Part shown: piece by piece, positions 1-12,406 of the stretch
Layout: the number at the start of each line of letters is the position of its first letter
How positions within the stretch are numbered: position 1 is the stretch's first letter
Assembly (NCBI GenBank): GCA_020086605.1
Contig: JACBWW010000012.1
Coordinates: 14,836,881 to 14,900,880 of the forward strand
Length of the DNA: 64,000 nucleotides
Direction: 5' to 3'
From: Lanius collurio
Lineage: Eukaryota; Chordata; Aves; Passeriformes; Laniidae
Notes under the pieces: model-generated
The model's database searches: none
The model's input: the letters and a program-made list of their open reading frames with translations, nothing else
What the model was told of the DNA's origin: nothing
Program-made: the position numbers and the translations under genes

Positions 1-1319
1 ACATCAATTTTTGTCGGCCACGACTGCCTGCATAAAAAATTAGAGAAGATAAACAGGAAGTTACATCATGGCAAGCATTTCAGAACTTAGAAGGAAGTGT
101 AAGATCTGCACCAGAGAAGCACGAGTACTGACACACAAACTGGGCTGCTGAGTGGCGTGTCTGTAAACAACAGGAGTGAGTGACTGAGCACAGGAAAAGT
201 GTTCTCAGAGAATGTGTGCATTACTTAAGAAATGCTGATATTTGAAAGGAACACCTTCTATACAAAAACACAGTTTGGAAATTATGTTGGTTACTGTCAA
301 ATCAAAGTTTAAGATTTCACTGCTCTCAGAAAATTATTAAGCAATAAAAGAACTTGAAATAATTGTGTCTCAAAGAAAATAGTCTGAGATTGGTACAGAA
401 CCACCAGTTCCTAGAGGAAGGTACAAGCCTATTCAAGCACAGCTTAAATAAAAATAGCACTGCAAGCTACTTTAAATCTAAAGTTTCTGGGTTTTTTTCC
501 CCCCCCATTATTCTTAATATGAAAATTAGGCTAAAATTAACGTGAGTGAGACTGAAAAGGTGAGTCAGACAAAAGTCTCTAATTCTTACGAAGCTATCTA
601 TTCTATGAAGTTCCCTTTAATATTAAACACATGCAAACTGAGCTCATATATTTGTCCTTAGCTGAACATTTGAATAATACAACTGCATGAATTCAGAACT
701 CGAGCTGCTTAAGAATATGACACTTGGATAAACTGTAAATCTAAGTTGAAAATGTATGACTCTGTAATAGCATTAGCTCAAATCAAAAGTAACATGAGTG
801 TGCATCAGTTTTACAAGTAGCAGCTGATGTTGTACCTACAGTATCTCTAGTGATCTGTATTTGACTTTAAATCTTAACATATATTTTAATTTTCCAGAAA
901 TGAACACAGAATTAAGAGCAAAAATAATCAGTCATTACTCTATTCTGAAAGCCTAATCCAAAAAATCAAAATCTACAGACCAGCGCCTTAACACTGAACA
1001 ATTCTTTGATGTCTTCACTCAGCATAAGCCCCACATTTTTTGTCTTTCATTTTAAAAAGTTTGCCAATCATCTAACTTTACAAACCAAAAATACTCTGGC
1101 GTACTGCATGAAAAGCTGTAGTAGAGGCCTCTGTTCACAGGTGGACAGCACATTACAAGACATTCCCATATTTTGTGTGTGCCAAAAGAAAGGGCTGCAT
1201 GACTTTGCAGCCCAGTTTAGAAGCAAGAGGAAGAGGACAGCAGAGAATGTTTAACACCAAGTGTGACCCCCAGCCTGACAGACTGCATACAAAGACACAA
1301 GGATCACACCCTTTTCCTC

Positions 1320-1900
1320 CTCTTTGCCATGTTAGGAGGTCAAGCTGAAGGAAGAGGGAAGGTTCAAACACCTCTTTGCTGCAGTAGGACTGCACTTGCT
1401 GAAGGCCATGCAGAAAAAGACCCTGAGGTGTGAGACACTGGTCTACACTGTGCTGTCTCCTGACAACTCTCCCCAGCTGTACCAACTCGGAGGAGGAGGC
1501 TTTACTAAAGCCAGCAACAAACTCGCCAAGCCTTGCTGCAGACTTTGCTTTGGACCAGTCATGTCAGTTTTGCTCAACCAACTGGTGCCAGAAACACCCC
1601 CCAGGACCCTCTAACAGCAGGGCCTGGTTGCCCACACAGCTCCTAAGCCTGTGTAATGCATTCCCTTGGGTGGAGCCATGCAGGCTCCTGCCTGTCTCGC
1701 TGGGAGCTGCTGGTGGCCTCCCACGAGCCTCCCTCCAGTGGGGAGCTCTACCTGGAGGGAAGCAACACAACCAGCAGCTCTGAGCCAAGCTGCACAGACA
1801 GGAAGTGAAGCCTGCGCTGTTGTTTTCCATGGTTTGACTCTGGCACCCTCCCTTAGGCCCCAGCTGACTCCAGGAACACTGGGAAACACTGACCCAGTTT
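1320..1900. other. GC-richer block inside intron 6, unidentified
   Basis: About 580 bases visibly richer in G and C than the flanking AT-rich intron. Several overlapping open frames occur on both strands, which is expected of a stop-poor GC-rich segment. I see no splice-site pair, LTR ends or CR1 signature. It could be an unrecognised repeat, a conserved regulatory element or simply a compositional patch. Confidence 0.35.
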
Positions 1901-3579
1901 GCTGATGACTTGAGCTCTGCTGTGTATTTTAAACACAAACAATTGTCTGTAATTAAAAAACATGACTTAAATACACTAGGAAACATAACTATAAACATGA
2001 CAGAAAATGAAGATCTAAATCTTTCAGGAACTTGCAATGCTTAAAGAACAGACTGGTTTGCCAGCAAAAATAGGAAGAGTTCTGTGGTTGTCACAATCAA
2101 GAGCAAATACAGTATCTTACAGTACTGTAGTTGCCAGGCAATGAACCTCCTCACTACAGTATGTTTATCTCTCATAGCAGCCCATGTTTGCCTCCCTTCC
2201 CTTCTGCCTCTCCCTTTAATTCCAGTGGGCCTGAGGGGAGAGTAGGACAGAAAAGAAGCTCCAGGTTGCAAGTTAAATAGTTTTGGGCTTTTTTTTTCAT
2301 CTTTGGAAGTCTCAAAATCAAACTAATGCACTACTTTGTTGTCTTTTCCATGAGGTCATTCTATAGAAACACTTGGGATTTAGAACCATCATGGAGGCAA
2401 AGAACAGGCACTGGGACCAATAGAGCAAGGGTTCCTGAGTTTGTGCAGATGTCCTTATTATGGAAATTCATACAGGGCAGGCTACAGCTACTCCAATTTT
2501 ACAAATTCATATAAAGATTTAGATTCATTGAACTTTTTGTTCCAGTTTCTTATATAACTAGGGTTGCACTTTACTGAAAGAGTGACACTGACACTGAGGA
2601 AAAAAACCCCAAACAATGCAAAAGCTGACTTTATTGTTTTAGAACTTCCATGTGAAGGTGAACTCCAGGTTTTCCTCTAAAGTAGTTTGTTTTATAAGTA
2701 ATACTTAATATTAGGCCTATTTGATGGGATTTCTTTTTTCAAAGAAGTTGACATGAAAATAAGAGGATTATCCATATTGAGAGAACTGCTGAGTCAAAGT
2801 TACAGTATTGCCCTTGAAGAGAGGTGAGCTCTGTCACATCCAGCTCCAGACCATTCTGGTTCCGTAGGAGACCCTTAGATGCCTACAACAATAACCCTTC
2901 TGAAGTACCTGTAACCACCTAAGGTAAAATTTCCTACATCAGTGACCACTGAGTGAATGATCTTTAAGTGTACACAGTGCAGGGTGCAGTCCCATCTGGA
3001 ACTGAAAACACTCTAATATATAGAGCATCAACTCGTAATTCAGGGACACAGAACGGTATTCAGCAGAGATGCCGCTAAAATCTCAAGCCTAAATCCAACG
3101 TGACAACCAATGGAGACTTTAACCTATTTTCCCATGTGTGACTCCTTAATTTATAACAAGTGTCCATATTTTTTAGATTTAATTTGAAGTAGTAGTATCT
3201 TACTTTTATCAATTAGGCCAAAAAAACTATAACTATGCACCAGAAAGACATCCCAGCATTTATGCTCCTATGATTACTCCTATTAAATCATTCCACATGT
3301 GACCTTGCATGAAAGTTGCACAAAAAAACCTTTGGAATTAACAAGTTATTTTGTCTTTTTCTCTAAATCCTACAGCTAAACAACACTGAGGATGTTGCTG
3401 GAGTTAGCAATGCTAAACATCAGCACAAACATTTAGTATTCTTTTATCATTAATAAATTATCTACTAACAATTGTTATTATTGCTAGTAACAGCAACCAG
3501 TATTTTACCTAAATAGGCAACTTCTGAAAAGACTGGAGGTTGCAGGATGGAAGTTAATGGAAATGCCTCAGTGCCTCCT

Positions 3580-3619
3580 CCATCTTCAGTGGAACAATTG
3601 TCCAATTGTGGGAAGATGG
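3580..3619. repeat. Imperfect hairpin in intron 6
   Basis: The outer arms CCATCTTC (3580-3587) and GAAGATGG (3612-3619) are exact reverse complements. Inside them, ACAATTG (3594-3600) and CAATTGT (3603-3609) form a second perfect stem around a 2-base loop. The linker is asymmetric: 6 bases on the left and 2 on the right. Confidence 0.6.
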
Positions 3620-4579
3620 GCCAATGAGTATTTTATCGAATACTGGCATATCCCTAGTGATAGTTTAATACTTAACTTAGGAAAGAAAATCCCCAATGTT
3701 TAAGCGAAAGAACTGCTCAAAAACTTGCATCCTCCAATATCAATGTGCAAGTGGAAACTATACTAATTGCCTTTTGGGTTGAGTTTTTTGTTTGGTGGTT
3801 TGATTTTGGTTTTCTTTTTGCTTGCTTGGTTGGTTTTGTTAAAGCACATTCTGCTGTAACTGAAAATATGGGATGCTTTGACAGCTGGCTGCAGAGTCAG
3901 TGAACTGGTTGAACATACCAATACTAACTACATGCCAGAAGCCCAAATCTCCCCTGTTAGTTTTACTGTGTCCCAGGATTAAACTTTGAAAATCTCGGGG
4001 ACCTTTACAAGAGGGTCTTTTTATTCATGCTTTTGTCAATCAAACAAGATCTATTGCATGTCTTTAAATGACTGATTAAAACAGTAAATTCAATAATTTT
4101 GCTTACACAACAAGCACAGCAACTGACATGAAAAAGAACATACCTACAGATCAAATTTAGAGTGATTTTTCATTTATAACTGATTCTGTATCAGCAGGTT
4201 TATGGATTATGCAACTAATTTTTCCTCTGGGATATTACATAACACAATTGGTACGAGGAGCTGAAGGTCAATGAACAAGCCCTTTTCTAGGAGGTGTGAA
4301 AATCTGCCTCTTTAGGTACAGACTTCAAATTGCCTTATTTCCTGAGAAGGGTAGGAAATTAAAATATTATGTGCAACTGATTTCTGAACAGCTTCTGAAG
4401 TCTCCACAGCACTTTGAAGATATTTAAAATTTGCAATGAGTGTTCTACTGTTTTCAAGAGATCAGTACTTGAGCAATTTAATATTCTCATTAAGACAATT
4501 TAAAAAACAAACAAAAAAACCCCAAAAAACTGCTGCCCCTCCCCCCCTCCCCCAGCCATTTAGAGTCTTAAATTCTCAC

Positions 4580-4714
4580 CTGAACTGAGCTTTGATGTTG
4601 CTGGGGCTTGCAGATCTGGTCTGAATTTCCTTCTCTTGTTTTTCTCGCAGGATCCTTTCAGCTAGTAAGAAGTAAGTAGCAGTGATGTGATTGTATTTGT
4701 TAGTCTCCAATGCC
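4580..4714 (-). CDS. SNRK: SNRK exon 6 (coding; end of UBA-like region and start of C-terminal tail)
   Basis: A 135-base internal exon encoding residues 316 to about 359. It completes Glu315, split across the junction, and continues in frame as [20 protein letters not shown], then a lysine/glutamate-rich helix and a short serine-rich stretch. The acceptor reads CCTCAG before 4714 and the donor GTGAG starts at 4579, leaving two bases of the next codon. In SNRK this region closes the UBA-like segment that follows the kinase domain, as in other AMPK-related kinases, and begins the low-complexity C-terminal tail. The sequence agrees closely with the vertebrate SNRK protein as I know it. The exon is too short to show as a long open frame by itself; it was found by splice sites and protein similarity. 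Confidence 0.95.
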
Positions 4715-5795
4715 CTGAGGAAAGTACAAAACATGAAATAACCCATCCATCAGTGGTTTATAAGAACTGGACATGCATCTCACATCTTGCTGTGTTTCCC
4801 ACAGCAGGAAGAGTGCCTGAAAGCAGGACTGCCCATTTCTATCTTTTGATGGGAATGTCTTGATTTTATTAAAAATAAAGAGACAACAAGTCTAGCAATT
4901 TCGACTATAGTTGAAAGAAGACATCCTCAGAATATCATCCAACAGAAGTAAAGAATTTTTTTTATTTTACATTCTTTAAATGATAACAGTGTTTTTTATT
5001 AATGTTCTGCACCAATGATGGCCTTTCCCACCAGCACATACAACCAAAAAGTACTAATATTCAGTTATGCAATGAATGGAAGAAAATTACCATTATTTTA
5101 GGGCTGTCACACTGAGTTTATAGTAAAAGTAAGTTCATAAGCCAGTAAGTGTCACTCAGACATTGTAACAGAAAGAATGCCCCTGTTATACAGCTAAAAG
5201 CTTAAGAAGTGAGACTGCTGCTTCCCCCACCCCATCAACAGTTTTTTACAGCTTAAACAGATAAAAAAAGGAAAAAAAAAATATTTAAGATCTCTTTCAA
5301 TTTGAGGGATATTTTAGAAATTTGGCAGTTTTAATCTATTAGAAGAATCTATGTAGCTTTCTAACAAGTTCCCTCTGTGACAGTGACTATTATGCATTAC
5401 AAAGGTAAAAGGAATAACGTCTTAAGTTAACAAAATTTTGTGTGCACTGGAAATGCACTAAGGGAAAAATGCTAGAATTTGTCACCTCCAAATATGCATG
5501 AGAGGTGAAGAACAAGTAAAACCATGGATTCCAAAGCATTTAAGTTTACTCAAGATGGCTACTGCAAGAATCAAAACACTGTTCCAACACATTTTCTTGA
5601 AGTTTTTCCTAAATTTGGGTACACTTAAGTATTTCTGATCCCACAATATCCTATCACAGAGCAAGACTGTAATACTCTGTTTCTTAACTGAATGGCCTGA
5701 TATTTAATCCCCAAAGCGCCCAGGTTCTCATGATGTTCTTAAATCAAAAATGAATGATGCACAAACAAACTGCATTTAGAAAAGTGACAACTTAC
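4715..5795 (-). other. SNRK: SNRK intron 5
   Basis: A 1081-base intron between the exons at 5796-6008 and 4580-4714, with donor GTAAGT and acceptor TTTCCTCAG. It is AT-rich, with short A/T runs near 4960 and 5265. Nothing else was recognised in it. Confidence 0.9.
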
Positions 5796-6008
5796 TCCAC
5801 GATGGTATCTCGGTCTGCGATGTCTCCAAGAACCATGCGCTGAATTATACTGTTGTGCTCCTCCTCTGACAGATTTTTGTATGATACAAGAGGAATATTA
5901 TACTTGGTTGCAGGGGATGGGTCAACTCCTTGGAGCCATGCATGGTTTTCAATCTCTTCCAAAGATGCTCTTCGCTTCGGGTCTCTCTGCAACATCCGTG
6001 TAATTAGA
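5796..6008 (-). CDS. SNRK: SNRK exon 5 (kinase C-lobe end and UBA-like segment)
   Basis: A 213-base exon encoding residues 245-315. It opens with [19 protein letters not shown], which is kinase subdomain XI with the conserved Asp-Pro-x-x-Arg pattern. This is followed by NHAWLQG and then the UBA-like segment (about residues 291-334, continued in the next exon) with [20 protein letters not shown]. The acceptor is TATTCACAG and the donor GTAAGT at 5795. The codon for Asp244 is split with the previous exon and that for Glu315 with the next; both joins keep frame. In AMPK-related kinases this UBA-like segment lies just after the catalytic domain and influences its conformation and its activation by LKB1. 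One oddity is Ala267, where CAMK-group kinases usually have proline in the His-Pro-Trp motif. Confidence 0.97.
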
Positions 6009-6865
6009 CTGTGAATAAAAAATAAATCTAAACAAAAATGCACACACATGTTTAAAGAAGCAGCTGTTGGAAGAGCAACATTAGGAAGACATTTTCTGCT
6101 GTCAGGTCAGATAGATCTTCAGAAGTCTAAAAGTAAACAATGTGAAATGGGAAATTATTTAGTCTCAAAGACATTCCAAATATTCGTGAACTGAAACAAA
6201 CAATTTATTAAAACTTTAAATATCATAAACACTGCAGTTTTCACTTACTGTGCTTAGATAAATAGTCTGATTTTTCTCATTTATATGTTTTCAGTAGGTC
6301 TTATGGGGCAACTACAGGTTACAGGTGGCCTATCAACTAGTCAGTAAAGTAACAGAAATGTGATTTTTTTATTATTGCTGCTGTCAACAAGTATATGGAA
6401 TGGCAAGATAAACAGAAATATTTTATTCTGAACTAACTATCAGACAATTGACTCTTCAGTATCCTTGAAAAAACTGTGATTTGCCTACCTGCATAGAAAA
6501 AAACCTAAACAGACCAATACACTCTCTGGGATGATGTAGTGACAAATCTACTAATGGGCTGATGCTGAGATTTTACAAATGCTGTGAAGAAAGTGCATAA
6601 ATTCCCCAAGTAAACAGAGAAAGAAGACATAAATAGCACAGCACATCTCTGTTCACTTACTGTACCTTCTTGGGGGAGGTATTTTTGGCTTTGTACAAAA
6701 AATACAGATAGATGGTTTTAATGCCAAGGTTACAAAGAAACTCTATTGCTCCAACATGTTCTCCAGTTCTCATACAGTGCCTTTTCTTGCACTAACTATA
6801 CTGTACCATACAATTTCTGACTGTAAGACCACACACAAAGCACAAAGGTAATCACAATATTTTAT

Positions 6866-6931
6866 GGGGTTTTTTTGTTTGGTTTTTTTGGGTTGGCTTT
6901 TTTTGGGGGGGTTGGCTTTTTTTTTTTGGTG
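6866..6931. repeat. T/G-rich low-complexity run
   Basis: Long runs of T broken by GG, GGG and one run of seven Gs. On the SNRK-sense strand this is an A- and C-rich run. It is probably simple-sequence DNA, or a decayed poly(A) derivative, without coding content. Confidence 0.7.
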
Positions 6932-7573
6932 TGAGATGATGTATGGATTTAAAAGTGGAGGTTAATTCAACCTTCTTTAAAAATTCTACAGTAAAAAAAA
7001 GTCTCATTTATTTTTAGTAGCTGTGGTCTCTGCCTTTACCAAGAGGAAAGGCGGGGTGAGACATGGGAGCCTTGAGTTTCTTTGCTTTTGTTAATATTAT
7101 GACAGAAAGAGAACAAACTCTGTACTTAATTTGACTTTTTAAAAAACTACACCTGAAATAAAAACCACCCAAATGCAGCACATGTGCCTCCTGCTTGAAG
7201 CTTGTTTATGCATCTCAAACCACAAATGCTTTCACTCCAAGCAGGATGTTTAAACATTCTCAGAGACTTTTCCCTAAAAAAAACCTAACCTATAGAAGAC
7301 CTGAGTAACTGGTTGCATATGCTTCATGTAGAGAAGGCAGATCTGGACATTTAAGTAAATCTGTGTTAGCAAATCTATTAAGCAAAAGGCTGTGAAAGAT
7401 AAGTTTCCTGGCCTCAGCATAGCATGCAGCATCTCAGGAGATTGATTTGATACCATTCACTGATAAGAGCTCTCTCTTAAACCTCTTCCTGTATGTGAAA
7501 CTCTTCAAGCTCACGGCAGCTTTTCCATGTTACTGGAGGGTGCTAGACTAATGACAAGAACACCAGCTATGGC

Positions 7574-8105
7574 ACAGAATTATAGAATCATTAAGGTTGG
7601 AAGAGACTTCTGAGAGTATCAGGTCCAAGCACTAAAATAGCACCACCATGCTCACCACTAAACCATCTCTCTAAGCGCCACAGCTGCAGTACTTTTGAAT
7701 CATCATCACGTCCAGGCACGGTGAGTCTACTGCTTCCCTGGGAGGCCTGTTCTAAGGCTCGACAAGAAATTTTTCCTAATATCCGATCTTAACCTTGAGG
7801 TCATTTCCTCATCCTACTGCTTATTACCTGGGAGAAGAGATCGACCCCACCTGGATACAGCCTCCTTTCAGGTGGTTGCAGAGAGCAGTAAGGCCTCCTC
7901 CAGGCTAAACACCTCCAGTTCCATCAGCTCCTCCCCAGCTTCACTGCCCTTCTCTGGACACAGTCCAGCACCTCAATGTCTTTCTTGAGAGCCTAAAACT
8001 GAACACAGGACTTGGGATGTGCCCTCACCAGTGCTGAGCACAGGGTGATCACTGCCCTGGTCCTGCTGGCCATACTGTTGCTGATGCAGGCCAGGATGCT
8101 GTTTC
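7574..8105 (-). mobile_element. CR1 LINE fragment (3' end, minus orientation)
   Basis: Begins with a near copy of the reverse-complemented CR1 3' terminus (TTATAGAATCATTAAGGTTGG, at about 7580-7600). It continues with typical CR1 tail phrases in reverse: the CACAGCTGCAG region, the cluster about defending against early failure of collapse near 7750, the TCTCTGGACACAGTCCAGCACCTC-like phrase near 7955, and CAGGCCAGGATGC near 8090. It is 5'-truncated, as most avian CR1 copies are, and carries no usable reverse transcriptase. It lies in SNRK intron 4 in the sense orientation. The boundaries are approximate. Confidence 0.9.
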
Positions 8106-8902
8106 ACCATGTTCTGCATTAGACTCCTGGATTGCACAGATGACAGGTGAAGAAAGAAATGGTCATTATGACCACAGCTGTAACAAATGTCATTCTTTGG
8201 CAAATAACAGAATTCTAGATGCTGCTCTAGTTTTTTTGACTGAACCAAATGCATTTTTCAAGCCTTTATAAAGGCATCTGGTTCTTCATATTGAAAATTA
8301 AAGGTACTCTCCTGCAGATTCAAGAACCCAGACAAACATTTTAAAATAGTCTAAGTGATGCAACTGGGATATACATTTAAAGGACTGAAGGTCATTAACC
8401 AATAGGGAAACATGGGAAATACTGGAACATATCAATAAAAATAAAAAAGCTCCAGTGAACACTGCAGAAAACCAACACATCAAAAGCAATTATGATTCCA
8501 AAGTGGATATGGTATTTCCAGATTAAGTATTTTTCTCCCTCGATTGCCTAGGATGTTAATTTGGAGTTGCAATTTCAGTAGGAGATGAGCGAAACTTGCT
8601 GTGTGACAGGTTTTGATAACTTCTTGTTTGGACAGAATTCGATAAACAGCAGTATCTTCCTAAGCCTTGTCACAAAATAATCTCAACACCATCTGGTAAT
8701 TTGTCCGGTAAAAGAGCTGGCCAAAGTCAATCAATACTGAATAGCTTCTTCAATTCTTTATAAAATGCATGACTACTGAGAGACATAAAAGAAAGAGCAT
8801 CAGGGAATATTCTATACATTGATAATATGCTATGGGGAACTCCCAAAAGTAATGAAAATCCACCTCTGTGAATGCTTCCAAGTTGTTTAGTACTCTACTT
8901 AC

Positions 8903-9044
8903 TCTTTACATTCTTTGGACACATGAGGTGGCACCGTGTATTTGCAGTCCATTATCATAGTCAGAGTTTCACTGTCATTTGCTTCTTGAAATGGTGGTTG
9001 TCCACAGACCAACATGAAGAGGATAACCCCCAAACTCCATATAT
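8903..9044 (-). CDS. SNRK: SNRK exon 4 (kinase subdomains IX-X)
   Basis: A 142-base exon encoding residues 197-244, starting with the last two bases of the Asp197 codon. The reading is (D)[18 protein letters not shown], then a segment ending [11 protein letters not shown]. The invariant Asp197 of the DxWSxGV motif stabilises the catalytic loop, and GQPPF is the usual CAMK/AMPK-family turn of the C-lobe. The acceptor is TTTACAG before 9044 and the donor GTAAGT starts at 8902. The exon has no start codon and is short, so it was identified by translating between the splice sites. The frame joins perfectly to the exons on either side. Confidence 0.97.
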
Positions 9045-12000
9045 CTGTAAATATAAAGTACTTATTTTAAAAAACCAAACTGTTGAGGATACAGACATAA
9101 TTACCATCCAACCCATGAAATATTCTTAAAATGCATATTGGGGTGATTACTGCACTCTTCATTATGAGCATTACTTATGGAAACTGCAGATCCACTGATG
9201 TACAAAATACAGTAGTTCCACTGTTTGACAGCTTTTATAGTTTTTGAAGGGGGGAAAAAAAATCAGAATTCATTACTTCAAGGATGCGTAACAGTTTGAG
9301 ATGCATTAACACTTTTGACAGCAGTGTTAGATAAAGCTGAAAATAATCTGGTCACTTAGAAGGCAAGAATTCATTACCCTTTTATTAACAGGTAGGCATA
9401 GGTTATTCAAGAGATTTGTATTCAAAGTACATTCCTTTCTGAAGGACTCGCATAAACTGTTCTCTGGATTTATATGTTACTCTATGGTATAAGAAATTAC
9501 AAAGAAAGTCACTTATTTCAATAAGACTGCTGTTGCTGTATTTTTCTTTCAGTGGTGTTGTGTTGCTTTCAAATTTGGTACTCCAATAGTAACTAAATTA
9601 GTTTATGTAAAACCAGCTTCTTATACCAATGATACTACAAAGTGTATAGTGAGGGAATAGTGGGGTGGAGTGCTGGTTTTATTTTTTTTTTAAATATCCA
9701 AACATAACAATTAACAGTGATTTCTACTAAATTCTGGGAGTCTTCTTGTTTCCTTCTAATTCCTGCTTGTGTAAAATAAACATTTAACAACTCTCCTCTT
9801 CCCAAGTGAAACAGCATACCAAAAGATGAAAAAGAAGCACTTTGGGGCATGAAGCCCTGTAGTTGGTTTCTACTTAGCTAATATTTAGCTCAGATCTTTA
9901 TTAAGAGCCTGCCTAAAAGTAAATATTTCATGAGAGTCACTGCATTCAATAAAGGAAACATAAATACTAAGAAATACATTATTTTGCAGAAAATCAATAA
10001 CTCACTCCAATATATGCTTATAAAATTGCCATGATCTTAAACTTCAGCTACAACTCCATGCTCTTGGAATTTCAGCAGCAATTTTAGGTCTTAAACCCTT
10101 AACATATTACAGATCTATACCCAGTAAATCCAAACGGCTGATAAATGCTCAGGCAGGCACCTCCCAAGGAAAGAAGGGAGAGCAGCCGGCAATGATCTGG
10201 GACACAGAGCACACCAGCTCTTTCCTGGAAGGGCTTGCAAGAGGGATCCACATAAGGTGCCTACTCAACTGCATCTTGCTTTCTGTAGCCCATTCAAAAT
10301 ACTTGACATGCATTTCATGCTGAAGGCTGACAAAAATTTTTATTAAATAAAGTAAATCACACAGATTCATCCTTAGAACAATTATTCATTTTGCTAGTTA
10401 TGACCTATTCTTATGGTTTAGCTGAGAGAGGAACAGAAACACTACATGATGACTTTCTTCAGGGCTCTAATTTGTAGTAAGTGCTGCTGTTAAACTCGGA
10501 CAATTATTGGATTTCTGCTATGCTCACTAGGGCCTCAATCCTGTAGGTACTCAGCATTTTGAGGCTGGTACACTATATCATGTATACCTGTAAATTCAGC
10601 ATGACCATCACCATGTTTACAGATTAAATAAGTGCTTTAATAATTTGATAGCTTGATGCCAGAAAGGCAATGTTTAGGAACACAGGACTTTAAAAGCCCT
10701 CACAAGACAGGGAGGCAGTTCCACCTAAAAGGTCCACCTTTAATGTTATAAAGTTACTTCTTGTCTTTCCACCGCTGTTTAGTTTTAAAGCAGCCAAAAA
10801 GTTTTGGTGCATTATCTATCTCCCATTACACAACAGATTACACAAAGTTTTTGCAAGCACAAAAGACATGTGAATTTATGTCATCTTTTGGCTATCAATA
10901 CCTTCCCAGACTTTTAACTTTGCCCAAGATCTATGTTGTGATTTGATCTATCCTAGTATTCTGTTCAATACTCCCCCACAATAGAATAGCATGCTTCATG
11001 TGTCCTTTAAGCAATGAAGTATTTTACAAGAGTCCACATAGTATTCATTATTACAGACAAATTACAATTGTTGTAATAAAGCAATAAATACTGGTTAAAT
11101 TTAAGCCAAGAGAAAAACATTGGGGAGGGGAGCGATATAATTAAACTGGTAGTTAAAAGTAAGCATATAAAAAGTTTAAACAGAAGGAAAAAGACAGCAG
11201 TGTAAGAAATCAAGCTTAAAAACAGTAGGACAGTCCTGAGAAAAGGAGAGCAATCAAAGACAACAATTAAAGTATCATGAAATCGCCATATACAGGAAAT
11301 TCTACCACACCTTGAAGTTTCAACTGCACTGAGCAGATGCTGAACATATTTTAAGTATTTTCCATTACAAGGTTGCCTCCTAATTTATGTTCTATTTTAC
11401 ACACATGGCTCTTTCTCTGGGCTATATATACACTTTGCTATATTTCAATTTGAAAGGATATGTGGTAACAGGTACTGTTTTAGTTTTCCAGAAGTTATTT
11501 AGATAAACATGTATGCACATTTACTTCATAAAAATAAATAAAAATTTTTAGAAGCAAAATCCAACTGATTCGCTAAATGCAAAGTAAACTCCAAACCACT
11601 GTTGCTTGCCTTTATGTAATGTCCATTAGACATCAACCTTTATGTTTTGACAAATAAAACAGTAATTAGTGATTAGCCAGCACATAACAGAGAATTTTGT
11701 GTATTTTTCTTTCACTAGTTACTATATTTTGCACTCTGTACTCATGGGTCTTTCCAGATAAGAAGAGCTGCAAATAGTAAAATGAAATAATTTTAACACA
11801 GCTGCACAAAAAAACAGAATACAAACTCTTGTTAATAATGAAATATAAATCATGCACTGCACTGCTACTGTATTTCATTATATCATTAACTCTGTTTAAC
11901 GCATAAAATATACACTAAAAGAGCATCATGTACATGCAGAAAAAGTTATTTTAGAAACTAAAAATAGTGCTTAAGACTATTTAACCTTGGCATATTGCAT

Positions 12001-12406
12001 AGATATTCTTAGCCTCTCAGTGAAGAGCACTAGAGCAGCAACAACTATACTTTACCTCACTCTTATACAGGCAAAGCTTCCTATTACACTTTCCTGACAA
12101 ATGTGTATTTTGTTACCCTGCCAGCATAGCAGACATTTATTCTGATGTGACCAAGAAATAACAGTGGACAGAAACAATTACAGAGCTTTTATTTTCAGCC
12201 TGTTTTTACAGCTGTAAAAAGATCAACTTCATTGCACCTACAGCCAAGGTGACTAAAATGACTCAGCCTGAAGTGCCATGGACAGAGCTGAGCAGCCTCA
12301 GCAAAGCTTAAATGTCTACTAATAACCCAGAAGCAAGAAAATAGTGTGCCTGAGAAAGTCTAATCTACATGTGAGACTGAAAAATCACTGGGAGGCTCAG
12401 AGCAGA

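Larger units (their letters stand above)
1..4579 (-). other. SNRK: SNRK intron 6 (5' part; runs off the window)
   Basis: Non-coding DNA downstream of the last SNRK exon in the window. The next exon, which should encode the long C-terminal tail, was looked for here and is not present, so it lies before position 1. The stretch holds AT-rich unique sequence, a more GC-rich block at about 1320-1900, a GT/T-rich run at about 3776-3845, an imperfect hairpin at 3580-3619, and an A-rich then C-rich run at about 4500-4555. Short open frames at 1153-2037 on both strands overlap one another and show no recognisable protein. Confidence 0.85.
6009..8902 (-). other. SNRK: SNRK intron 4
   Basis: A 2894-base intron with donor GTAAGT at 8902 and acceptor CAG ending at 6009. 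It contains a T/G-rich low-complexity run at about 6866-6931 and a CR1 LINE fragment at about 7574-8105 lying in the same orientation as the gene. The rest is AT-rich unique sequence with no other recognised feature. Confidence 0.9.

Noticed and set aside
1..4579. Search for the final SNRK exon
   Set aside because: No frame on the minus strand here shows the acidic and serine-rich SNRK C-terminal tail; the exon must be outside the window.
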